Positions 28,709-36,839 of a stretch of DNA of 64,000 bases are shown here, one piece after another. The stretch lies in the NCBI GenBank assembly GCA_900696645.1, contig CAADGV010000033.1:124001-188000 (forward strand). Reading direction: 5' to 3'. The stretch is from an uncultured Chlorobiota bacterium (GTDB lineage: Bacteria > Bacteroidota > Ignavibacteria > UBA10030 > UBA6906). The position numbers were made by a program, and so were the translations under genes. Each line of letters starts with the position of its first letter. Within the stretch, counting starts at the first letter, position 1. The notes under the pieces were generated by a model. It saw only the letters and a program-made list of their open reading frames with translations. It made no database searches and was not told the DNA's origin.

Positions 28709-30025
28709 TTACAATTGACCAGACCTGATTGTCCCGATAAGCAACCAAAGACCAAGGATCATGGCCATCACCAAGCCGATGAGACCCGCAAGCGGAAAGT
28801 CAAACATTTTCGGTCCGACTCCTGTCTGAAACACGAGTGATGAACCGATGATGAGAGCGGCAATCACTATGGCAAAACTGAGGCGATTGCTGGATCTGTC
28901 CAGCACCGAGCTGATGCGTTCAAGCCCCCGATGGTCAAATCGTACACTAATTTCGTCCCGCTTGATTTTCGCCAGAATCTCGCGCGTGTCGGACGGGAGC
29001 GCCTTCAAAAGTGCTGCGGTCTCAGCGATTGTTTTTCCGATATCCTGAAATAGTTTTGCCGGATCTGCTTTCCGAATCATGAGCTTTTGGGCATACTGCT
29101 CCATGATCTTAATAATGTTGAATTCCGGATAGAGCCCACACCCGACGCTTTCAATAATGATCAGCGACCTTGCCATCATCGCAAGATCTCTGGGAAAACG
29201 AGTCTTGTCGCGGCGGAAGAAGGTGGTCACACCGTTGATGAAACCGTCCAAACGGAACTCCTTCAACGAGGAGTCGTAGTAGCGATCAAGAAGGTCATCC
29301 AGTTGGGCCCGGAGGGCTTCTGTTTGTGTCTTTTCCGTCGCTCCGCACATTTGCAGAAGGACGGTAGCCATTGTCCCTACATCTTTGTCCACTATCGCCG
29401 TAATCAACGTGCCGAGTTGATTGACGCGTTCTTGATCGAGCTTCCCAGTCATTCCGTAGTCTATCGGTGCGATTACGTTATTGTCGAGAACAAAGAGATT
29501 CCCGGGATGCGGATCGGCGTGGAACTTGTGGAGTTCAAAAATCTCCTTCAGGATGAGATTCGTTCCGTTGAATGCAATGGTTTTTCGGTCGAGACCCGCG
29601 TCCTCCAACCGGGAGTGTTCAGAGACTTTGATACCGTGGATGTACTCCAGGGTCAACACTTTTGTAGTGGTCAGGTCCCAGTACACTATCGGGACATGCA
29701 CCGTCTCATCATCTTCAAAGAATTTCCTGAAGCTGTCTGCGCTCCGACCTTCCCGGACAAAATCCATCTCGTGATGGATGGATACAGCAAAGTCATCCAC
29801 GAGGACACCCGGCTCGAAGAACGAAAATTCGGGAAGATGGCGCTCGGCCAGTGCCGCCAATCTTCGGAGAACTCGGATGTCTGCGTCAATGACTTCTTCA
29901 ATTTCCGGTCGCTGCACCTTGACAGCGACTTCCTCGCCGGTTTTCATCCTGGCACGGTGCACTTGCGCCAGTGAAGGGCGGTAAGGAGGTGGGCCGGTGT
30001 CATGTCTCAGAAATACTTTGAGCAA
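28709..30025 (-). pseudogene. ubiB: 5'-truncated UbiB/AarF (ABC1) atypical kinase gene
   Basis: The frame (438 codons from a TTG at 30025) holds most of an ABC1-family atypical kinase: SLAQVHRARMKTGEEVAVKVQRP, FHADPHPGNLFVLDNN, APIDYGMTG and two C-terminal membrane helices. The N-terminal ~110 residues of the family, including the KxGQ motif essential for its unusual ATP use, are absent. In-frame stop at 30041-30043, no ATG or GTG start before the kinase core, and a palindromic repeat immediately upstream indicate that the 5' end was lost in a rearrangement. A shortened product from TTG cannot be excluded. Intact members support ubiquinone or other isoprenoid-lipid metabolism. Confidence 0.75.
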
Positions 30026-30035
30026 GTGTTGTTTG

Positions 30036-30131
30036 CGACCTCATCCCAAGGCCCCTTCTCATAGAAGGAGAAGGGGAGAGTTTGAGCAAACCGTGCATCT
30101 GAACCCTCTCCTTTCAGGAGTAGGGGTAGGG
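30036..30131. repeat. dispersed palindromic (REP-like) repeat, copies B and C
   Basis: Copy B (30036-30087) repeats copy A: ACCTCATCCC, GCCCCTTCTC, then GGAGAAGGGG and GAGAGTTTGA. Copy C (30110-30131) is a shorter relative, CCCTCTCCT and AGGAGTAGGGG. Together they abut the broken 5' end of ubiB. Confidence 0.7.
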
Positions 30132-30312
30132 TGCGGTTAGAACATACACAGCATATTCACGGTACTTCAGGAAAACAATATTGGAAGAACTTAATACGAG
30201 GGGGGTTGATGATCAAATAGCTTTGACGTGTTTGACGTGAACTGAGAATCTCCGGTCATGAATCCGATGCACTCGCTGTTCACATCGCGTCGCGAGTTCT
30301 AAAAGTTGTAAA

Positions 30313-30786
30313 TCAGAGTGCTGGTAACGTCTCTTTCTTGGCATCCTCCGCAAGCAGCCAAGCTCTGCTACGTTGGGTCTTCGCGAGTCGCTGGCCACTG
30401 CTGCTTCGCGCCGGTTGAAGCAACCATGATGTCATGACTGCGACAAGAAGCGCGAGCGGCGCGAGAATGTGTCCCGCTGGATCGCCGGTAGCCTCGTGCG
30501 ATAGTGCTGCGCCAGTGAGTGTGAAGAACATGCCTGCGTAGGTCCATTCCTTGAGGCGAGGCAGACCGGGAATGATGATCGCAATAGAGCCAAGCAACTC
30601 CCACGAGCCAAGGATCGTTCCGAAGTACACAGGATAGCCGAGATGCAGTAAACCTTTAGCGATCCTCGGGATGCGCACCAGGTTTGCAGCTCCGACGGCA
30701 GCGAACGCGAGACCTGCAAATATCGTACTCATCCAGTAAAGCACTTTCCAACCTTTTGTTGTCTTGACTTTGATGCCCGTTGCCAC
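30313..30786 (-). CDS. DoxX-like membrane protein
   Basis: 157 residues, four predicted membrane helices (segments around WMSTIFAGLAFAAVGAANL, YFGTILGSWELLGSIAIII, YAGMFFTLTGAALSHEA, LAPLALLVAVMTSWLL). The pattern GxxEllG and the overall size match the DoxX-like (DoxX_2) family, which is often found with stress or respiratory regulators and lacks a firm function. The GTG start at 30786 has AAGGAG 6 bp upstream and is preferred over GTG 30831. Same strand as the Crp/Fnr gene upstream, 143 bp away. Confidence 0.78.
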   Translation of the reverse strand: MATGIKVKTTKGWKVLYWMSTIFAGLAFAAVGAANLVRIPRIAKGLLHLGYPVYFGTILGSWELLGSIAIIIPGLPRLKEWTYAGMFFTLTGAALSHEATGDPAGHILAPLALLVAVMTSWLLQPARSSSGQRLAKTQRSRAWLLAEDAKKETLPAL

Positions 30787-30929
30787 GGTAGTCTCCTTTC
30801 TTGTGTCAAACCGCGTGTGTGAATCGGGCACTAAGATACAACGGCTGGAACCCCGCTTCCATTCAAGAATGCGAGGAAATTTTCTGAATCTTTGGTAAGA
30901 AGCCGACTGATGAGTGGCTGGCGAAGATG

Positions 30930-31532
30930 TTACTTCCGCTGGCTGAGTTCCTTGCGGATGCGGCTTAAGGTCTGAGGCGTGACGCCGAGATAGGAGGCTA
31001 TCTGGTGAAGCGGTATTCGGTTAAAGAGGTCGGGATACATCTGGAGGAAGCGGGTGTACCTTTCTTCTGCAGGGGCACCAATCAAATCCGAAATCCGCGT
31101 GAGCGAAGCCTGGTTTTCCTTCTCAAGCATATTCCTGTAGTAACGCTCCCATGCGGCACCAGCAGTGAACAATCCCCCCAGAGATTCATTGTTCATCAAC
31201 AACAACTCTGAGTCTTCAAGAGCATCGATGTTGCTGCTTGCCGGCAAACGCGATCGGAAACTTTCCAGATCCGTCATCCACCATCCCTCGATTCCGAACC
31301 GTAGGATGCGTTCTCCTCCCTCAGGATCGAGGGAGTATTGACGCAAGCATCCCTTTGCAATGAATGTAACCCACTGACAGACGTCACCGGCCTGGAGGAG
31401 ATATTGTCTTCTTCTTAGTTTCTTGGGGATGAAAAATGTCGTCCCTCGATGGAACTCTTCATCCGATATTTCCACATGCTTGAGAACATCGGTTTTCAAT
31501 AGGTCAAACATGGTGTGCGATGAGGTTTGCAT
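30930..31532 (-). CDS. Crp/Fnr-family transcriptional regulator
   Basis: About 200 residues: an N-terminal cyclic-nucleotide-type beta roll (FIPKKLRRRQYLLQAGDVCQWVTFIAKGCLRQYSLDPEG), a long helix, and a C-terminal helix-turn-helix (IPLHQIASYLGVTPQTLSRIRKEL). No cysteine cluster of the FNR type. The closest pattern is the Bacteroidota Crp group that controls adjacent small membrane proteins. ATG 31532 is used; the longer frame to 31607 runs into the -10 box. ATG 31511 is another option. Confidence 0.83.
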   Translation of the reverse strand: MQTSSHTMFDLLKTDVLKHVEISDEEFHRGTTFFIPKKLRRRQYLLQAGDVCQWVTFIAKGCLRQYSLDPEGGERILRFGIEGWWMTDLESFRSRLPASSNIDALEDSELLLMNNESLGGLFTAGAAWERYYRNMLEKENQASLTRISDLIGAPAEERYTRFLQMYPDLFNRIPLHQIASYLGVTPQTLSRIRKELSQRK

Positions 31533-31606
31533 GAACGCCGAATGGGTGGAAGAATGCGTGGGACATATGGGTTGCAGTGACTCGATGAACGACTGTCCTT
31601 GGGACA

Positions 31607-31635
31607 ATTATACTGAATGCTCTCTTGATATTCAA
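31607..31635 (-). promoter_or_regulatory. sigma-70-type promoter of the Crp/Fnr gene
   Basis: On the minus strand TTGAAT (31635-31630), 17-bp spacer, TATAAT (31612-31607). It rules out a start codon at 31607 and gives a leader of about 70 nt to ATG 31532. Confidence 0.6.
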
Positions 31636-31748
31636 CTACATCTTGTGGTTGGATGCTTGTTGCACATTTTAACTATGCTATTTTGCCCCTGATATATCTT
31701 GGAACGGCCTATTTCAGCCTAAAGTGTAACGTGGCATCTAGTTTAGCG

Positions 31749-31985
31749 ATGAACTCCCGTCTCTGTGGCTACGAACCCGACCCCTCGAACGAGTGTACAT
31801 GCACACCACAACAAGTTTGAAATACATATCGAAGAGTTCGGAGCCGCTGCTCGACCGGATTGATCTTCATATTGATGTGCCAGCCGTAGAATACGAGGAA
31901 CTCTCAAGCAGGAGAGTGGAGAGAAATCAGACGAAATGCTTGAGCGGGTAATCCGGGCGCAGGAGATTGAGTCAAGACGATCCTT
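31749..31985 (+). pseudogene. relic of a second comM/yifB gene
   Basis: Inside a 640-bp stretch with no intact gene. Translation in successive frames gives [23 protein letters not shown], then [17 protein letters not shown], then [22 protein letters not shown], all homologous to residues ~350-430 of ComM (23148-23386). A stop and frameshifts break it (one A lost in the run CTCTCAAGCA). Bases 31843-31888 are identical to 23243-23288 (46 bp), while the flanks diverge strongly. The CTPQQ stretch is closer to general ComM than the resident CTQLM, so this looks like the remnant of a separate copy rather than a recent duplication. Confidence 0.78.
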
Positions 31986-32174
31986 GTCGCGTGATTGCGT
32001 TCACGGTGGCCCACAGCCGATCGATTACATCTCACTTCAGGGCTCACAAAGTGATAATGGATGGGTGAGCAGTCTTTCTCTACTGCTTGACATTCACACT
32101 CTTCTGCAGCATATTCTGTCAGAGCCGATTCGCCTGCCTGGCTTTTCACATTTCAAGACAATCTCACATGTGTA
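31986..32174. other. intergenic stretch with candidate promoter
   Basis: No credible gene. TTGACA (32087-32092), 17-bp spacer, CATATT (32110-32115) could be the promoter of the small gene at 32175, with a 50-nt leader. Confidence 0.45.
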
Positions 32175-32585
32175 ATGGGACAGCAGCAGATTCTGTTTCT
32201 CATACTTGGTGTCTGCCTTCTCGGCATAACCGCTTCTGCAAGTATTATCATGGTTCAAACCGACCACGACTCTTTCGAGCGTCATGTCATTGATACTGAT
32301 TTCCGCGAACTCGAGGTTCGTGCGCGGGCATATCGTTCACGTTCCTTTGAGGAAGGGGGAGGGGATGGGACGTTCATAGGATTGACAGCAACGCCGCAGG
32401 GAATCGAAAAGCTGACACAAAATCGCTTCACGCCGTATGCCGAATACTCCATCGTGAAGAGCGGCAATTCACGCTCTGTTCAGATTGCCTGCATCGGGTA
32501 TTCGCCGGGGAAGAATCCACGAAAACCAATCCACATGGTCATGACTGTGTATGCTGATTCCACTCAAATAGCCGTCCTCAACTGA
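32175..32585 (+). CDS. small leaderless pilin-like protein
   Basis: 136 residues. The N-terminus is hydrophobic from residue 5 (MGQQQILFLILGVCLLGITA), followed by a polar helix and a beta-rich C-terminal half (RVARAYRSRS..., AEYSIVKSGNSRSVQIACIGYSP). The layout recalls mature type IV pilins or pseudopilins but there is no positively charged leader with a prepilin peptidase site. It resembles in style the three genes at 47756-50209. No Shine-Dalgarno is evident. Function unknown. Confidence 0.6.
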   Translation: MGQQQILFLILGVCLLGITASASIIMVQTDHDSFERHVIDTDFRELEVRARAYRSRSFEEGGGDGTFIGLTATPQGIEKLTQNRFTPYAEYSIVKSGNSRSVQIACIGYSPGKNPRKPIHMVMTVYADSTQIAVLN

Positions 32586-32686
32586 CATTCATACCGCTCT
32601 TTGTCCGCGTTGTATCTCCCTTCACTTTTCTTTACTTTGTAACGGATTTTTCCCATTCATGTGAAACAATCAACTGTAGGTAGTTC

Positions 32687-33697
32687 ATGCACAGAGTAAC
32701 GCTTATTCCGGGAGATGGAATCGGCCCGAGTATTTCCGAAGCAACAACCAGGATCATCGATGCAGCCGGTGTCAAGATACATTGGGACACTGTTGAAGCC
32801 GGGCTGTCGGCAATTGACAAATATCGTGATCCTCTTCCTCCGAATGTGATCGAGTCGATCAAAGCAAACAAAGTAGCTTTAAAGGGGCCGCTGACAACTC
32901 CAGTCGGTTCCGGTTTCAGAAGCGTGAACGTTGCCCTTCGGAAAGAATTCGACTTGTATTCAAACGTCCGGCCTGCACGATCCTTCGAAGGTGTACCGGC
33001 ACGATATGAAGGCATAGATTTGGTCATCGTCCGTGAGAACACGGAAGAGTTCTATGCGGGTATTGAACATTATATCGACCCGTCACGAAGTGCGGCTGAG
33101 ACAATCGGTATCGTGACGAGAATGGGATCCGAGCGTATTCTTCGCTATGCATATGAATACGCGAGAAAACACGGACGCAAGAAAGTAACAACAGTACACA
33201 AAGCGAATATTCTCAAATATACAGGCGGGTTATTCCTTGACGTAGCCCATGAAGTTGCCAAACACTATCCTGACATTGTTTCCAATGACAAGATCGTTGA
33301 CAACATGGCGATGCAGATGGTGACCAACCCGCATCAGTTCGACGTAATCGTGACGACGAACTTGTTCGGCGATATTCTTTCCGATCTTGCCTCAGGGCTT
33401 GTCGGGGGATTGGGATTAGCGCCGGGTGCAAACATCGGGTATGAAGTTGCACTCTTTGAGGCCGTGCATGGCAGTGCCCCAGACATTGCGGGAAAGAACC
33501 TGGCGAATCCCTGCGCGCTGGTTCTCGCTGGCGTCATGATGCTTCGGCACATCGGCGAAGAATCGGCGGCTGATAGAATAGAAAATGCGGTCAGCACTGT
33601 GCTGAAGGAGGGGAAATACGTCACTGCAGACCTTAAACCTGCTGCTCCCGTCGGAACGACAGAGATGACGCAGGCAATAATCAATAAGCTGAAATAG
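32687..33697 (+). CDS. NAD(P)-dependent isocitrate/isopropylmalate dehydrogenase family, likely isocitrate dehydrogenase
   Basis: 336 residues. The metal and cofactor signature NLFGDILSDLASGLVGGLGLAPGANIG is complete, and the substrate region GSGFRSVNVALRKEFDLYSNVRPA plus RENTEEFYAGIEH matches NAD-linked isocitrate dehydrogenases more than LeuB (isopropylmalate). Reaction: isocitrate to 2-oxoglutarate with NAD(P)H. Gene stands alone behind the pilin-like gene and ends at a bidirectional terminator. Homoisocitrate or tartrate dehydrogenase are less likely alternatives. Confidence 0.88.
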   Translation: MHRVTLIPGDGIGPSISEATTRIIDAAGVKIHWDTVEAGLSAIDKYRDPLPPNVIESIKANKVALKGPLTTPVGSGFRSVNVALRKEFDLYSNVRPARSFEGVPARYEGIDLVIVRENTEEFYAGIEHYIDPSRSAAETIGIVTRMGSERILRYAYEYARKHGRKKVTTVHKANILKYTGGLFLDVAHEVAKHYPDIVSNDKIVDNMAMQMVTNPHQFDVIVTTNLFGDILSDLASGLVGGLGLAPGANIGYEVALFEAVHGSAPDIAGKNLANPCALVLAGVMMLRHIGEESAADRIENAVSTVLKEGKYVTADLKPAAPVGTTEMTQAIINKLK

Positions 33698-33715
33698 AAG
33701 AAGGTGGCGAAGGAA

Positions 33716-33751
33716 GGAGTAATGGACGCTAAAAACCATTACTCCTCTTTT
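33716..33751 (+). terminator. Rho-independent terminator, probably bidirectional
   Basis: GGAGTAATGG (33716-33725) pairs perfectly with CCATTACTCC (33736-33745), loop of 10, followed by TCTTTTT. Both sides carry short runs (AAGGCGAA on the other strand), and the next gene is convergent, so it can serve both. Confidence 0.82.
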
Positions 33752-33764
33752 TCGCCTTCGGCAA

Positions 33765-35204
33765 CTACTGGCTGAGCTTGTTCCCGTTCAGATCACACAT
33801 CACAATCTCACCGAGACGCAACGCTTCAATGCCGTCTTTTACAATGCTCAAATCTCCAACTACCACTACTGCCATCCGGGATGAATTGAGGTATTTGCCC
33901 GATACCCGCTTAATATCGTCGAGCGTTACTTTGTCGATGTTCTGAAGGTACATCTCGTAGTAATTCTCGGGCAGATTGTAGAGCACGATATTCTGCAATG
34001 CCCCTGCAATTTGTGCGGGGGTTTCAAATGTGAGTGCAAAGTTTCCGCTCAAACCCTTCTTTACAAAATCCAGTTCTTCGGCTGTAATTCCATCCTTCTG
34101 CGTTCTGTCGATTTCGTAGAAGAACTCGTGCAGTGAGCTGTCGGTTTTGGAAGTTGTTACGCCCGCCGAGGCAGTGAACGGGCCTGCTTGTTTATTGAAG
34201 GAGAACGATGATCGGGCGCCATAGGTATAACCACGTTTCTCCCGGAGATTCAAGTTCAGGCGACTTGCAAACTGGCCGCCTAACGCCCGGTTCATGAGGT
34301 TTACAGCAAAAAAGTCGGGTGAATTTCTGGCAATTGCAGGAAACCCGATGCGAATCTCTGACTGCGGTGCGCCCTGCTTGTCTATCAGATACACCATCCG
34401 CTTGTCGATTGCTGGTGCAACAGGTATTGTAGCTGACGGAATTCTTGCTGCCTTCCACGAAGCGAGAAGCGGGTCAAGTTTCTTTACAATATCCTTCAGC
34501 TTGGCGTCACCGACAATGATCAATGTGGCGTTGTTCGGACGATAGTAGGACTCGTAGAATTTCAGCAAATCCTCTCGTTTCATCTCAGCAATTGAAGTCT
34601 CGTCGCCCGCGGCATTGCGTCCGTAGGGATGATCATTACCATAGATGATTTTGTTGAATGACAGTGTGGCGATTGTTGCGGCACGATCTTTCTGTTGCAA
34701 AAGGGCGGTAAGACGCTGCTGTCGCAGGCGCTCGAATTCCTTCTCGGGGAACGTCGGATTCACCAGAACATCTGCATAAATTGCAAGCGCTTTATCCAGA
34801 TGCTTCGTCATGCAATTCAACGTCATCGACGATCCGTCTGTGAATGCATTGACACCGAGGTTTGCGCCGATGAAATCCAGTTCCTCCGCTATTTGCAGGG
34901 CATTGCGTGTCTTCGTTCCTTCATCCAACATATCGGCCGTCATTGATGCGAGCCCGGCTCTGTTTGCCGGATCGTGATCCGATCCGGTTTGAAACACGAG
35001 GTTCATCGCGACAAGAGGCAACTCCCGCGCTTCTACCAACCAAACCTTCAGCCCGTTTTTGAGTGTTGCTTTTTGAATGTCGGGCAGATCGACCCGCGGC
35101 ACACCCTGTGCCTTTGGACGGATTGTTCTGTCAAGTTCCTGAGTAAATGCGGTCATGCAGACTCCCAACATGAGTAGCGTAAGGGTAACGGAGAGAAACT
35201 TCAT
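33765..35204 (-). CDS. M16-family peptidase-like subunit lacking the zinc motif
   Basis: 479 residues with a signal peptide (about 1-21, VCMTAFTQ). It has the two M16 domains but no HxxEH: the corresponding region reads GLASMTADMLDEGT, so no zinc can bind. The conserved Arg/Tyr pair of the second domain (GGQFASRLNLNLREKRGYTYGA) is intact. In two-subunit M16B proteases this type supplies the substrate-binding pair for the zinc-bearing partner, here the gene upstream, with which it overlaps by 4 bp. Periplasmic heterodimer is the likely form. Confidence 0.88.
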   Translation of the reverse strand: MKFLSVTLTLLMLGVCMTAFTQELDRTIRPKAQGVPRVDLPDIQKATLKNGLKVWLVEARELPLVAMNLVFQTGSDHDPANRAGLASMTADMLDEGTKTRNALQIAEELDFIGANLGVNAFTDGSSMTLNCMTKHLDKALAIYADVLVNPTFPEKEFERLRQQRLTALLQQKDRAATIATLSFNKIIYGNDHPYGRNAAGDETSIAEMKREDLLKFYESYYRPNNATLIIVGDAKLKDIVKKLDPLLASWKAARIPSATIPVAPAIDKRMVYLIDKQGAPQSEIRIGFPAIARNSPDFFAVNLMNRALGGQFASRLNLNLREKRGYTYGARSSFSFNKQAGPFTASAGVTTSKTDSSLHEFFYEIDRTQKDGITAEELDFVKKGLSGNFALTFETPAQIAGALQNIVLYNLPENYYEMYLQNIDKVTLDDIKRVSGKYLNSSRMAVVVVGDLSIVKDGIEALRLGEIVMCDLNGNKLSQ

Positions 35205-36628
35205 TCGACACCTCCTTTTCTTTCAAGTGTCTTCTTTTCGGCGGCGAGTTCAGCCTTCCCTTCCGGCACAATGCTCAGGGCAACCTTGTTGCTGCCAAGA
35301 ACTTTCCTGGCAACGGCCAATACTTCAGCCGGGGTGATTCCCTTGTAGCGGTCGAATTCCTTGTTGATACTATTCGGATCGCCCGTGAATATGTAGTATG
35401 TCGCAAGAGAGTTTGCTTTGCCCAATACGGTTGCGAGACTGTTGGTAAGGTCTGCTTCTCTGTGATTGATGGATGTTTGAATTTCCTTTTCCGTCACACC
35501 TTCTTTGAAGAAATTCGCAAGCTCCTCATTGACGACGGTTTCCATTTCAGTTAGTGACTTGCCGGGCTTTGCCGTCACTTCAATCGAAAATTGGCTGGAA
35601 AGCATCTGGCTTGCCTGAAACACGTTCACAGATTGGGCAACCTGCCGATCGTAAACGAGTGTTTTGTACAGCCGGGAGTTTTTTCCGGCGCCAAGTATGT
35701 CGGCGATAACGTCAAGAACTGCGTCCTCACGGGTATTGATCGGAGCGCTGGGCCAGCGAAGATACAGGCGGGGCAACTGCACTTTATCTTCAAAAACGAG
35801 CCGCTTTTCCTCGCTCAGCGTTACGGGCATTGGCGATGGCCTCGGAATTTCCGTCCCTCTTGGAATTGAGCCGAAGTATTTTTTCACCCATTCCTTCGCC
35901 TGAGCGGGCTTGAAATCGCCGGCGATCGACAGGACGGCATTATTCGGCGCATAGTAAATGCGGAAGAATTCCATCACATCTTCAAGAGTTGCTGCTGACA
36001 AATCTTCCATGTATCCGATAACGGGCCAACTGTACGGATGCTCTTCAGGATAGATTGCCTTTGCGATCTTCTCCCAGGCGGTACCGTAGGGCTGATTGTC
36101 AACATTCTGGCGGCGTTCATTTTTCACAACGTCGCGTTGGTTGTCGAGCTTCTCCTGCGTCATGGCAGGGAGGAGGAACCCCATTCTGTCGGACTCAAGA
36201 TAGAGGGCAAGTTCGAGATAATTGCTGGGCACTACTTCAAAGTAGTTTGTTCTGTCGTTCGAGGTTGTGCCGTTGATGTTGCCTCCGACTTCCTGAAGCA
36301 ATTTGAAATGTTCATCATCGGCGACATGCTTGGAACCCTGGAACATCATATGCTCGAACAGGTGGGCAAATCCCGTACGGCCTTTCTTCTCATTTTTTGA
36401 GCCGACGTTATACATTGCAACAACAGCGGCTACGGGAGCAGAGTGATCCTCGTGAAGGATAACCGTCAAACCATTGTCAAGAGTATACTGCTCAAATGAC
36501 ACCTGTGTTTGAGCATCCGCTTGCAGGTTCATGACCATGAGCATAACCCCTATTATGAGAATTGCAGAAAACATCCCGCGGAAACCCCAGGGCTGTAAGC
36601 CGGGTGGCCTGTACTCCCTTCGTTGCAT
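35201..36628 (-). CDS. M16-family zinc peptidase, catalytic subunit
   Basis: 475 residues from ATG 36628, which follows AAGGAGAACCAC. N-terminal signal segment (about 18-39), then the inverted zinc motif HLFEH (H89, E92, H93) in TGFAHLFEHMMFQGS, with the downstream metal-ligand region NERRQNVDNQPYG. The Arg/Tyr site of the second domain is less typical (NSRLYKTLVYDRQVAQS), which fits the active-plus-inactive pair organisation. Degrades peptides in the periplasm or outer envelope. Coupled to the inactive partner by an ATGA overlap. Confidence 0.9.
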   Translation of the reverse strand: MQRREYRPPGLQPWGFRGMFSAILIIGVMLMVMNLQADAQTQVSFEQYTLDNGLTVILHEDHSAPVAAVVAMYNVGSKNEKKGRTGFAHLFEHMMFQGSKHVADDEHFKLLQEVGGNINGTTSNDRTNYFEVVPSNYLELALYLESDRMGFLLPAMTQEKLDNQRDVVKNERRQNVDNQPYGTAWEKIAKAIYPEEHPYSWPVIGYMEDLSAATLEDVMEFFRIYYAPNNAVLSIAGDFKPAQAKEWVKKYFGSIPRGTEIPRPSPMPVTLSEEKRLVFEDKVQLPRLYLRWPSAPINTREDAVLDVIADILGAGKNSRLYKTLVYDRQVAQSVNVFQASQMLSSQFSIEVTAKPGKSLTEMETVVNEELANFFKEGVTEKEIQTSINHREADLTNSLATVLGKANSLATYYIFTGDPNSINKEFDRYKGITPAEVLAVARKVLGSNKVALSIVPEGKAELAAEKKTLERKGGVE

Positions 36629-36839
36629 GTGGTTCTCCTTGATTGTTATGAGATGAGATTGGTGATTTTTCAATACTATTAATATCGCCAATCTTGTACG
36701 GAAATTCCAGCAAAGAGTTGTGGCAAATCGCTGACACCGGTTGATTTCGTGGCGATTTCTTGTAATTTGATATAGAGGAATTTCCCCTTCCCGGTTCATT
36801 TCAATCCACGATAGACACGTATTTAGAAAGGATGTCAGC

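Noticed and set aside
29087-29974. 295-codon plus-strand frame opposite ubiB
   Set aside because: Shadow of the kinase coding sequence; composition tracks the antisense gene.
31936-32175. 79-codon plus-strand frame
   Set aside because: Its first half is the comM relic; no start signal and the rest is unremarkable.
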